The translations under genes were made by a program, and so were the position numbers. A stretch of DNA of 64,000 bases from positions 1 through 64,000 of the forward strand of contig JARPUW010000330.1 of the NCBI GenBank assembly GCA_030533445.1, in the 5' to 3' direction. Origin of the DNA: Cyprinodon diabolis (lineage: Eukaryota > Chordata > Actinopteri > Cyprinodontiformes > Cyprinodontidae). Position 1 is the first letter of the stretch; each line of letters starts with the position of its first letter. The notes below the pieces were generated by a model. That model was not told the DNA's origin, did no database searches, and worked only from the letters and a program-made list of their open reading frames with translations. Below, in pieces: positions 11,695 to 23,207 of this stretch.

Positions 11695-13287
11695 TTTTGG
11701 TTTCAAGCTTCAAATCAGAAGTTGAGGCCAAAACGCTCTTTTCACAGTGAGAAAATGCCATTTTGGCCTCTGGAGTTGTAACAGACAAACCATTAATGAT
11801 ACAGCCATGATCTTTTCTGGCAATCATCTAGAGCTGAAAACTAACAATATAAAGTAGATTTGAGCAGATGTTTTTGGTTCCAAGCTTCAAAACAGAAGTT
11901 GAGGCCAAAACGCTCATTTCACAGTGTGATAATGCCATTTTGGCCTCTGGAGTTGTAACAGACAAACCATTAATGATACAGCCATGATCTTTTCTGGCAA
12001 TCATCTAGAGCTGAAAACTAACAATATAAAGTAGATTTGAGCAGATGTTTTTGGTTCCAAGCTTCAAATCAGAAGTTGAGGCCAAAACGCTCTTTTCACA
12101 GTGAGAAAATGCCATTTTGGCCTCTGGAGTTGTAACAGACAAACCATTAATGATACAGCCATGATCTTTTCTGGCAATCATCTAGAGCTGAAAACTAACA
12201 ATATAAAGTAGATTTGAGCAGATGTTTTTGGTTCCAAGCTTCAAATCAGAAGTTGAGGCCAAAACGCTCTTTTCACAGTGAGAAAATGCCATTTTGGCCT
12301 CTGGAGTTGTAACAGACAAACCATTAATGATACAGCCATGATCTTTTCTGGCAATCATCTAGAGCTGAAAACTAACAACATAAAGTAGATTTGAGCAGAT
12401 GTTTTTGGTTCCAAGCTTCAAATCAGAAGTTGAGGCCAAAACGCTCATTTCACAGTGAGAAAATGCCATTTTGGCCTCTGGAGTTGTAACAGACAAACCA
12501 TTAATGATACAGCCATGATCTTTTCTGACAATCATCTAGAGCTGAAAACTAACAATATAAAGTAGATTTGAGCAGATGTTTTTGGTTCCAAGCTTCAAAT
12601 CAGAAGTTGAGGCCAAAACGCTCTTTTCACAGTGAGAAAAAGCCATTTTGGCCTCTGGAGTTGTAACAGACAAACCATTAATGATACAGCCATGATCTTT
12701 TCTGGCAATCATCTAGAGCTGAAAACTAACAATATAAAGCAGATTTGAGCAGATGTTTTTGGTTCCAAGCTTCAAATCAGAAGTTGAGGCCAAAACGCTC
12801 TTTTTACACTGAGATAATGCCATTTTGGCCTCTGGAGTTGTAACAGACAAACCATTAATGATACAGCCATGATCTTTTCTGGCAATCATCTAGAGCTGAA
12901 AACTAACAATATAAAGTAGATTTGAGCAGATGTTTTTGGTTCCAAGCTTCAAAACAGAAGTTGAGGCCAAAACGCTCATTTCACAGTGTGATAATGCCAT
13001 TTTGGCCTCTGGAGTTGTAACAGACAAACCATTAATGATACAGCCATGATCTTTTCTGGCAATCATCTAGAGCTTAACACTAACAATATAAAGTAGATTT
13101 GAGCAGATGTTTTTGGTTCCAAGCTTCAAATCAGAAGTTGAGGCCAAAACGCTCATTTAACAGTGAGATAATGCCATTTTGGCCTCTGGAGTTGTAACAG
13201 ACAAACCATTAATGATACAGCCATGATCTTTTCTGGCAATCATCTAGAGCTGAAAACTAACAATATAAAGTAGATTTGAGCAGATGT

Positions 13288-13641
13288 TTTTGGTTCCAAG
13301 CTTCAAATCAGAAGTTGAGGCCAAAACGCTCTTTTCACAGTGAGAAAATGCCATTTTGGCCTCTGGAGTTGTAACAGACAAACCATTAATGATACAGCCA
13401 TGATCTTTTCTGGCAATCATCTAGAGCTGAAAACTAACAATATAAAGTAGTTTTGAGCAGATGTTTTTGGTTCCAAGCTTCAAATCAGAAGTTGAGGCCA
13501 AAACGCTCTTTTCACAGTGAGAAAATGCCATTTTGGCCTCTGGAGTTGTAACAGACAAACCATTAATGATACAGCCATGATCTTTTCTGGCAATCATCTA
13601 GAGCTGAAAACTAACAATATAAAGTAGATTTGAGCAGATGT
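13288..13641 (+). repeat. Junction dimer of the 10.8-kb duplication
   Basis: Monomer 13,288 ends with the gtagttt tail (T164). Everywhere else I checked, that tail is followed by an I monomer with T59 (gagataatg). Here it is followed by a monomer with A59 (gagaaaatg). This unique pairing is what an unequal exchange between different HOR positions would leave. Confidence 0.85.
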
Positions 13642-15765
13642 TTTTGGTTCCAAGCTTCAAATCAGAAGTTGAGGCCAAAACGCTCTTTTCACAGTGAGAA
13701 AATGCCATTTTGGCCTCTGGAGTTGTAACAGACAAACCATTAATGATACAGCCATGATCTTTTCTGGCAATCATCTAGAGCTGAAAACTAACAATATAAA
13801 GTAGATTTGAGCAGATGTTTATGGTTCCAAGCTTCAAAACAGAAGTTGAGGCCAAAACGCTCATTTCACAGTGTGATAATGCCATTTTGGCCTCTGGAGT
13901 TGTAACAGACAAACCATTAATGATACAGCCATGACCTTTTCTGGCAATCATCTAGAGCTGAAAACTAACAATATAAAGTAGATTTGAGCAGATGTTTTTG
14001 GTTCCAAGCTTCAAATCAGAAGTTGAGGCCAAAACGCTCATTTAACAGTGAGATAATGCCATTTTGGCCTCTGGAGTTGTAACAGACAAACCATTAATGA
14101 TACAGCCATGATCTTTTCTGGCAATCATCTAGAGCTGAAAACTAACAATATAAAGTAGATTTGAGCAGATGTTTTTGGTTCCAAGCTTCAAATCAGAAGT
14201 TGAGGCCAAAACGCTCATTTCACAGTGTGATAATGCCATTTTGGCCTCTGGAGTTGTAACAGACAAACCATTAATGATACAGCCATGACCTTTTCTGGCA
14301 ATCATCTAGAGCTGAAAACTAACAATATAAAGTAGATTTGAGCAGATGTTTTTGGTTCCAAGCTTCAAATCAGAAGTTGAGGCCAAAACGCTCTTTTCAC
14401 AGTGAGAAAATGCCATTTTGGCCTCTGGAGTTGTAACAGACAAACCATTAATGATACAGCCATGATCTTTTCTGGCAATCATCTAGAGCTGAAAACTAAC
14501 AATATAAAGTAGTTTTGAGCAGATGTTTTTGGTTCCAAGCTTCAAATCAGAAGTTGAGGCCAAAACGCTCTTTTCACAGTGAGATAATGCCATTTTGGCC
14601 TCTGGAGTTGTAACAGACAAACCATTAATGATACAGCCATGATCTTTTCTGGCAATCATCTAGAGCTGAAAACTAACAATATAAAGTAGATTTGAGCAGA
14701 TGTTTTTGGTTCCAAGCTTCAAATCAGAAGTTGAGGCCAAAACGCTCTTTTCACAGTGAGAAAATGCCATTTTGGCCTCTGGAGTTGTAACAGACAAACC
14801 ATTAATGATACAGCCATGATCTTTTCTGGCAATCATCTAGAGCTGAAAACTAACAATATAAAGTAGATTTGAGCAGATGTTTTTGGTTCCAAGCTTCAAA
14901 ACAGAAGTTGAGGCCAAAACGCTCATTTCACAGTGTGATAATGCCATTTTGGCCTCTGGAGTTGTAACAGACAAACCATTAATGATACAGCCATGATCTT
15001 TTCTGGCAATCATCTAGAGCTGAAAACTAACAATATAAAGTAGATTTGAGCAGATGTTTTTGGTTCCAAGCTTCAAATCAGAAGTTGAGGCCAAAACGCT
15101 CTTTTCACAGTGAGAAAATGCCATTTTGGCCTCTGGAGTTGTAACAGACAAACCATTAATGATACAGCCATGATCTTTTCTGGCAATCATCTAGAGCTGA
15201 AAACTAACAATATAAAGTAGATTTGAGCAGATGTTTTTGGTTCCAAGCTTCAAATCAGAAGTTGAGGCCAAAACGCTCTTTTCACAGTGAGAAAATGCCA
15301 TTTTGGCCTCTGGAGTTGTAACAGACAAACCATTAATGATACAGCCATGATCTTTTCTGGCAATCATCTAGAGCTGAAAACTAACAATATAAAGTAGATT
15401 TGAGCAGATGTTTTTGGTTCCAAGCTTCAAATCAGAAGTTGAGGCCAAAACGCTCATTTCACAGTGAGAAAATGCCATTTTGGCCTCTGGAGTTGTAACA
15501 GACAAACCATTAATGATACAGCCATGATCTTTTCTGACAATCATCTAGAGCTGAAAACTAACAATATAAAGTAGATTTGAGCAGATGTTTTTGGTTCCAA
15601 GCTTCAAATCAGAAGTTGAGGCCAAAACGCTCTTTTCACAGTGAGAAAAAGCAATTTTGGCCTCTGGAGTTGTAACAGACAAACCATTAATGATACAGCC
15701 ATGATCTTTTCTGGCAATCATCTAGAGCTGAAAACTAACAATATAAAGTAGATTTGAGCAGATGT

Positions 15766-15944
15766 TTTTTGGGTACAAGCTTCAAAACAGAAGGTTGAGG
15801 CCAAAACGCTCTTTTCACAGTGAGATAATGCCATTTTGGCCTCTGGAGTTGTAACAGACAAACCATTAATGATACAGCCATGATCTTTTCTGGCAATCAT
15901 CTAGAGCTGAAAACTAACAATATAAAGTAGATTTGAGCAGATGT
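15766..15944 (+). repeat. Long monomer variant H, copy 7 (179 bp)
   Basis: Counterpart of the H copy at 4,961, offset by 10,805 bp, with the same B' and N neighbours. Confidence 0.95.
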
Positions 15945-16829
15945 TTATGGTTCCAAGCTTCAAAACAGAAGTTGAGGCCAAAACGCTCATTTCACAGTGA
16001 GATAATGCCATTTTGGCCTCTGGAGTTGTAACAGACAAACCATTAATGATACAGCCATGATCTTTTCTGGCAATCATCTAGAGCTGAAAACTAACAATAT
16101 AAAGTAGATTTGAGCAGATGTTTTTGGTTCCAAGCTTCAAATCAGAAGTTGAGGCCAAAACGCTCATTTAACAGTGAGATAATGCCATTTTGGCCTCTGG
16201 AGTTGTAACAGACAAACCATTAATGATACAGCCATGATCTTTTCTGGCAATCATCTAGAGCTGAAAACTAACAATATAAAGTAGATTTGAGCAGATGTTT
16301 TTGGTTCCAAGCTTCAAATCAGAAGTTGAGGCCAAAACGCTCTTTTCACAGTGAGAAAATGCCATTTTGGCCTCTGGAGTTGTAACAGACAAACCATTAA
16401 TGATACAGCCATGATCTTTTCTGGCAATCATCTAGAGCTGAAAACTAACAATATAAAGTAGTTTTGAGCAGATGTTTTTGGTTCCAAGCTTCAAATCAGA
16501 AGTTGAGGCCAAAACGCTCTTTTCACAGTGAGATAATGCCATTTTGGCCTCTGGAGTTGTAACAGACAAACCATTAATGATACAGCCATGATCTTTTCTG
16601 GCAATCATCTAGAGCTGAAAACTAACAATATAAAGTAGATTTGAGCAGATGTTTTTGGTTCCAAGCTTCAAAACAGAAGTTGAGGCCAAAACGCTCTTTT
16701 CACAGTGAGATAATGCCATTTTGGCCTCTGGAATTGTAACAGACAAACCATTAATGATACAGCCATGATCTTTTCTGGCAATCATCTAGAGCTGAAAACT
16801 AACAATATAAAGTAGATTTGAGCAGATGT

Positions 16830-17008
16830 TTTTTGGGTACAAGCTTCAAAACAGAAGGTTGAGGCCAAAACGCTCTTTTCACAGTGAGATAATGCCATTT
16901 TGGCCTCTGGAGTTGTAACAGACAAACCATTAATGATACAGCCATGATCTTTTCTGGCAATCATCTAGAGCTGAAAACTAACAATATAAAGTAGATTTGA
17001 GCAGATGT
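16830..17008 (+). repeat. Long monomer variant H, copy 8 (179 bp)
   Basis: Counterpart of the H copy at 6,025, offset by 10,805 bp. Confidence 0.95.
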
Positions 17009-20000
17009 TTTTGGTTCCAAGCTTCAAATCAGAAGTTGAGGCCAAAACGCTCTTTTCACAGTGAGAAAATGCCATTTTGGCCTCTGGAGTTGTAACAGAC
17101 AAACCATTAATGATACAGCCATGATCTTTTCTGGCAATCATCTAGAGCTGAAAACTAACAATATAAAGTAGATTTGAGCAGATGTTTATGGTTCCAAGCT
17201 TCAAAACAGAAGTTGAGGCCAAAACGCTCATTTCACAGTGTGATAATGCCATTTTGGCCTCTGGAGTTGTAACAGACAAACCATTAATGATACAGCCATG
17301 ACCTTTTCTGGCAATCATCTAGAGCTGAAAACTAACAATATAAAGTAGATTTGAGCAGATGTTTTTGGTTCCAAGCTTCAAATCAGAAGTTGAGGCCAAA
17401 ACGCTCATTTAACAGTGAGATAATGCCATTTTGGCCTCTGGAGTTGTAACAGACAAACCATTAATGATACAGCCATGATCTTTTCTGGCAATCATCTAGA
17501 GCTGAAAACTAACAATATAAAGTAGATTTGAGCAGATGTTTTTGGTTCCAAGCTTCAAATCAGAAGTTGAGGCCAAAACGCTCTTTTCACAGTGAGAAAA
17601 TGCCATTTTGGCCTCTGGAGTTGTAACAGACAAACCATTAATGATACAGCCATGATCTTTTCTGGCAATCATCTAGAGCTGAAAACTAACAATATAAAGT
17701 AGTTTTGAGCAGATGTTTTTGGTTCCAAGCTTCAAATCAGAAGTTGAGGCCAAAACGCTCTTTTCACAGTGAGATAATGCCATTTTGGCCTCTGGAGTTG
17801 TAACAGACAAACCATTAATGATACAGCCATGATCTTTTCTGGCAATCATCTAGAGCTGAAAACTAACAATATAAAGTAGATTTGAGCAGATGTTTTTGGT
17901 TCCAAGCTTCAAATCAGAAGTTGAGGCCAAAACGCTCTTTTCACAGTGAGAAAATGCCATTTTGGCCTCTGGAGTTGTAACAGACAAACCATTAATGATA
18001 CAGCCATGATCTTTTCTGGCAATCATCTAGAGCTGAAAACTAACAATATAAAGTAGATTTGAGCAGATGTTTTTGGTTCCAAGCTTCAAAACAGAAGTTG
18101 AGGCCAAAACGCTCATTTCACAGTGTGATAATGCCATTTTGGCCTCTGGAGTTGTAACAGACAAACCATTAATGATACAGCCATGATCTTTTCTGGCAAT
18201 CATCTAGAGCTGAAAACTAACAATATAAAGTAGATTTGAGCAGATGTTTTTGGTTCCAAGCTTCAAATCAGAAGTTGAGGCCAAAACGCTCTTTTCACAG
18301 TGAGAAAATGCCATTTTGGCCTCTGGAGTTGTAACAGACAAACCATTAATGATACAGCCATGATCTTTTCTGGCAATCATCTAGAGCTGAAAACTAACAA
18401 TATAAAGTAGATTTGAGCAGATGTTTTTGGTTCCAAGCTTCAAATCAGAAGTTGAGGCCAAAACGCTCTTTTCACAGTGAGAAAATGCCATTTTGGCCTC
18501 TGGAGTTGTAACAGACAAACCATTAATGATACAGCCATGATCTTTTCTGGCAATCATCTAGAGCTGAAAACTAACAATATAAAGTAGATTTGAGCAGATG
18601 TTTTTGGTTCCAAGCTTCAAATCAGAAGTTGAGGCCAAAACGCTCATTTCACAGTGAGAAAATGCCATTTTGGCCTCTGGAGTTGTAACAGACAAACCAT
18701 TAATGATACAGCCATGATCTTTTCTGACAATCATCTAGAGCTGAAAACTAACAATATAAAGTAGATTTGAGCAGATGTTTTTGGTTCCAAGCTTCAAATC
18801 AGAAGTTGAGGCCAAAACGCTCTTTTCACAGTGAGAAAAAGCAATTTTGGCCTCTGGAGTTGTAACAGACAAACCATTAATGATACAGCCATGATCTTTT
18901 CTGGCAATCATCTAGAGCTGAAAACTAACAATATAAAGTAGTTTTGAGCAGATGTTTTTGGTTCCAAGCTTCAAATCAGAAGTTGAGGCCAAAACGCTCT
19001 TTTCACAGTGAGATAATGCCATTTTGGCCTCTGGAGTTGTAACAGACAAACCATTAATGATACAGCCATGATCTTTTCTGGCAATCATCTAGAGCTGAAA
19101 ACTAACAATATAAAGTAGATTTGAGCAGATGTTTTTGGTTCCAAGCTTCAAATCAGAAGTTGAGGCCAAAACGCTCTTTTCACAGTGAGAAAATGCCATT
19201 TTGGCCTCTGGAGTTGTAACAGACAAACCATTAATGATACAGCCATGATCTTTTCTGGCAATCATCTAGAGCTGAAAACTAACAATATAAAGTAGATTTG
19301 AGCAGATGTTTTTGGTTCCAAGCTTCAAAACAGAAGTTGAGGCCAAAACGCTCATTTCACAGTGTGATAATGCCATTTTGGCCTCTGGAGTTGTAACAGA
19401 CAAACCATTAATGATACAGCCATGATCTTTTCTGGCAATCATCTAGAGCTGAAAACTAACAATATAAAGTAGATTTGAGCAGATGTTTTTGGTTCCAAGC
19501 TTCAAATCAGAAGTTGAGGCCAAAACGCTCTTTTCACAGTGAGAAAATGCCATTTTGGCCTCTGGAGTTGTAACAGACAAACCATTAATGATACAGCCAT
19601 GATCTTTTCTGGCAATCATCTAGAGCTGAAAACTAACAATATAAAGTAGATTTGAGCAGATGTTTTTGGTTCCAAGCTTCAAATCAGAAGTTGAGGCCAA
19701 AACGCTCTTTTCACAGTGAGAAAATGCCATTTTGGCCTCTGGAGTTGTAACAGACAAACCATTAATGATACAGCCATGATCTTTTCTGGCAATCATCTAG
19801 AGCTGAAAACTAACAATATAAAGTAGATTTGAGCAGATGTTTTTGGTTCCAAGCTTCAAAACAGAAGTTGAGGCCAAAACGCTCTTTTCACAGTGAGATA
19901 ATGCCATTTTGGCCTCTGGAGTTGTAACAGACAAACCATTAATGATACAGCCATGATCTTTTCTGGCAATCATCTAGAGCTGAAAACTAACAATATAAAG

Positions 20001-20194
20001 TAGATTTGAGCAGATGTTTTTGGTTCCAAGCTTCAAAACAGAAGTTGAGGCCAAAACGCTCTTTTCACAGTGAGATAATGCCATTTTGGCCTCTGGAATT
20101 GTAACAGACAAACCATTAATGATACAGCCATGATCTTTTCTGGCAATCATCTAGAGCTGAAAACTAACAATATAAAGTAGATTTGAGCAGATGT

Positions 20195-20373
20195 TTTTTG
20201 GGTACAAGCTTCAAAACAGAAGGTTGAGGCCAAAACGCTCTTTTCACAGTGAGATAATGCCATTTTGGCCTCTGGAGTTGTAACAGACAAACCATTAATG
20301 ATACAGCCATGATCTTTTCTGGCAATCATCTAGAGCTGAAAACTAACAATATAAAGTAGATTTGAGCAGATGT
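20195..20373 (+). repeat. Long monomer variant H, copy 9 (179 bp)
   Basis: Counterpart of the H copy at 9,390, offset by 10,805 bp. Confidence 0.95.
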
Positions 20374-20727
20374 TTTTGGTTCCAAGCTTCAAAACAGAAG
20401 TTGAGGCCAAAACGCTCTTTTCACAGTGAGATAATGCCATTTTGACCTCTGGAGTTGTAACAGACAAACCATTAATGATACAGCCATGATCTTTTCTGGC
20501 AATCATCTAGAGCTGAAAACTAACAATATAAAGTAGATTTGAGCAGATGTTTTTGGTTCCAAGCTTCAAAACAGAAGTTGAGGCCAAAACGCTCTTTTCA
20601 CAGTGAGATAATGCCATTTTGGCCTCTGGAATTGTAACAGACAAACCATTAATGATACAGCCATGATCTTTTCTGGCAATCATCTAGAGCTGAAAACTAA
20701 CAATATAAAGTAGATTTGAGCAGATGT

Positions 20728-20906
20728 TTTTTGGGTACAAGCTTCAAAACAGAAGGTTGAGGCCAAAACGCTCTTTTCACAGTGAGATAATGCCATTTTG
20801 GCCTCTGGAGTTGTAACAGACAAACCATTAATGATACAGCCATGATCTTTTCTGGCAATCATCTAGAGCTGAAAACTAACAATATAAAGTAGATTTGAGC
20901 AGATGT
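20728..20906 (+). repeat. Long monomer variant H, copy 10 (179 bp), last in window
   Basis: Counterpart of the H copy at 9,923, offset by 10,805 bp. No H monomer occurs in the remaining 43 kb. Confidence 0.95.
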
Positions 20907-23207
20907 TTTTGGTTCCAAGCTTCAAAACAGAAGTTGAGGCCAAAACGCTCTTTTCACAGTGAGATAATGCCATTTTGACCTCTGGAGTTGTAACAGACAA
21001 ACCATTAATGATACAGCCATGATCTTTTCTGGCAATCATCTAGAGCTGAAAACTAACAATATAAAGTAGATTTGAGCAGATGTTTTTGGTTCCAAGCTTC
21101 AAAACAGAAGTTGAGGCCAAAACGCTCATTTCACAGTGTGATAATGCCATTTTGGCCTCTGGAGTTGTAACAGACAAACCATTAATGATACAGCCATGAT
21201 CTTTTCTGGCAATCATCTAGAGCTGAAAACTAACAATATAAAGTAGATTTGAGCATATGTTTTTGGTTCCAAGCTTCAAATCAGAAGTTGAGGCCAAAAC
21301 GCTCTTTTCACAGTGAGAAAATGCCATTTTGGCCTCTGGAGTTGTAACAGACAAACCATTAATGATACAGCCATGATCTTTTCTGGCAATCATCTAGAGC
21401 TGAAAACTAACAATATAAAGTAGATTTGAGCAGATGTTTTTGGTTCCAAGCTTCAAATCAGAAGTTGAGGCCAAAACGCTCTTTTCACAGTGAGAAAATG
21501 CCATTTTGGCCTCTGGAGTTGTAACAGACAAACCATTAATGATACAGCCATGATCTTTTCTGGCAATCATCTAGAGCTGAAAACTAACAATATAAAGCAG
21601 ATTTGAGCAGATGTTTTTGGTTCCAAGCTTCAAATCAGAAGTTGAGGCCAAAACGCTCTTTTTACACTGAGATAATGCCATTTTGGCCTCTGGAGTTGTA
21701 ACAGACAAACCATTAATGATACAGCCATGATCTTTTCTGGCAATCATCTAGAGCTGAAAACTAACAATATAAAGTAGATTTGAGCAGATGTTTTTGGTTC
21801 CAAGCTTCAAAACAGAAGTTGAGGCCAAAACGCTCTTTTCACAGTGAGATAATGCCATTTTGACCTCTGGAGTTGTAACAGACAAACCATTAATGATACA
21901 GCCATGATCTTTTCTGGCAATCATCTAGAGCTGAAAACTAACAATATAAAGCAGATTTGAGCAGATGTTTTTGGTTCCAAGCTTCAAATCAGAAGTTGAG
22001 GCCAAAACGCTCTTTTTACACTGAGATAATGCCATTTTGGCCTCTGGAGTTGTAACAGACAAACCATTAATGATACAGCCATGATCTTTTCTGGCAATCA
22101 TCTAGAGCTGAAAACTAACAATATAAAGTAGATTTGAGCACATGTTTTTGGTTCCAAGCTTCAAATCAGAAGTTGAGGCCAAAACGCTCTTTTCACAGTG
22201 AGAAAATGCCATTTTGGCCTCTGGAGTTGTAACAGACAAACCATTAATGATACAGCCATGATCTTTTCTGGCAATCATCTAGAGCTGAAAACTAACAATA
22301 TAAAGTAGATTTGAGCAGATGTTTTTGGTTCCAAGCTTCAAATCAGAAGTTGAGGCCAAAACGCTCATTTAACAGTGAGATAATGCCATTTTGGCCTCTG
22401 GAGTTGTAACAGACAAACCATTAATGATACAGCCATGATCTTTTCTGGCAATCATCTAGAGCTGAAAACTAACAATATAAAGTAGATTTGAGCAGATGTT
22501 TTTGGTTCCAAGCTTCAAATCAGAAGTTGAGGCCAAAACGCTCTTTTCACAGTGAGAAAATGCCATTTTGGCCTCTGGAGTTGTAACAGACAAACCATTA
22601 ATGATACAGCCATGATCTTTTCTGGCAATCATCTAGAGCTGAAAACTAACAATATAAAGTAGATTTGAGCAGATGTTTTTGGTTCCAAGCTTCAAAACAG
22701 AAGTTGAGGCCAAAACGCTCATTTCACAGTGTGATAATGCCATTTTGGCCTCTGGAGTTGTAACAGACAAACCATTAATGATACAGCCATGATCTTTTCT
22801 GGCAATCATCTAGAGCTGAAAACTAACAATATAAAGTAGATTTGAGCAGATGTTTTTGGTTCCAAGCTTCAAATCAGAAGTTGAGGCCAAAACGCTCTTT
22901 TCACAGTGAGAAAATGCCATTTTGGCCTCTGGAGTTGTAACAGACAAACCATTAATGATACAGCCATGATCTTTTCTGGCAATCATCTAGAGCTGAAAAC
23001 TAACAATATAAAGTAGATTTGAGCAGATGTTTTTGGTTCCAAGCTTCAAATCAGAAGTTGAGGCCAAAACGCTCTTTTCACAGTGAGAAAATGCCATTTT
23101 GGCCTCTGGAGTTGTAACAGACAAACCATTAATGATACAGCCATGATCTTTTCTGGCAATCATCTAGAGCTGAAAACTAACAACATAAAGTAGATTTGAG
23201 CAGATGT

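Larger units (their letters stand above)
2647..13451 (+). repeat. Large tandem duplication, copy 1 (10,805 bp, 61 monomers)
   Basis: Every typed monomer from 2,660 to 13,464 has the same type as the monomer 10,805 bp downstream, including rare forms: the catatg tail at 10,451, the aacaacataaag variant near 12,379, the N monomer at 5,140 and four H monomers. The unit length is 61 x 177 + 4 x 2 bp, the extra bases coming from the H copies. The match runs 2,647-13,522 against 13,452-24,327. It ends on the left where A at 2,646 faces T at 13,451, and on the right where A at 13,523 faces T at 24,328. The one internal difference I saw is T at 11,703 against C at 22,508. Confidence 0.93.
20018..21083 (+). 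repeat. Trimer duplication Ga-H-Gd x2, third locus
   Basis: Exact-offset counterpart (10,805 bp) of the 9,213 locus. It includes the rare gcatatg variant downstream (T at 21,256, matching 10,451), which ties it to that copy and not to the 1,417 copy. Confidence 0.93.
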
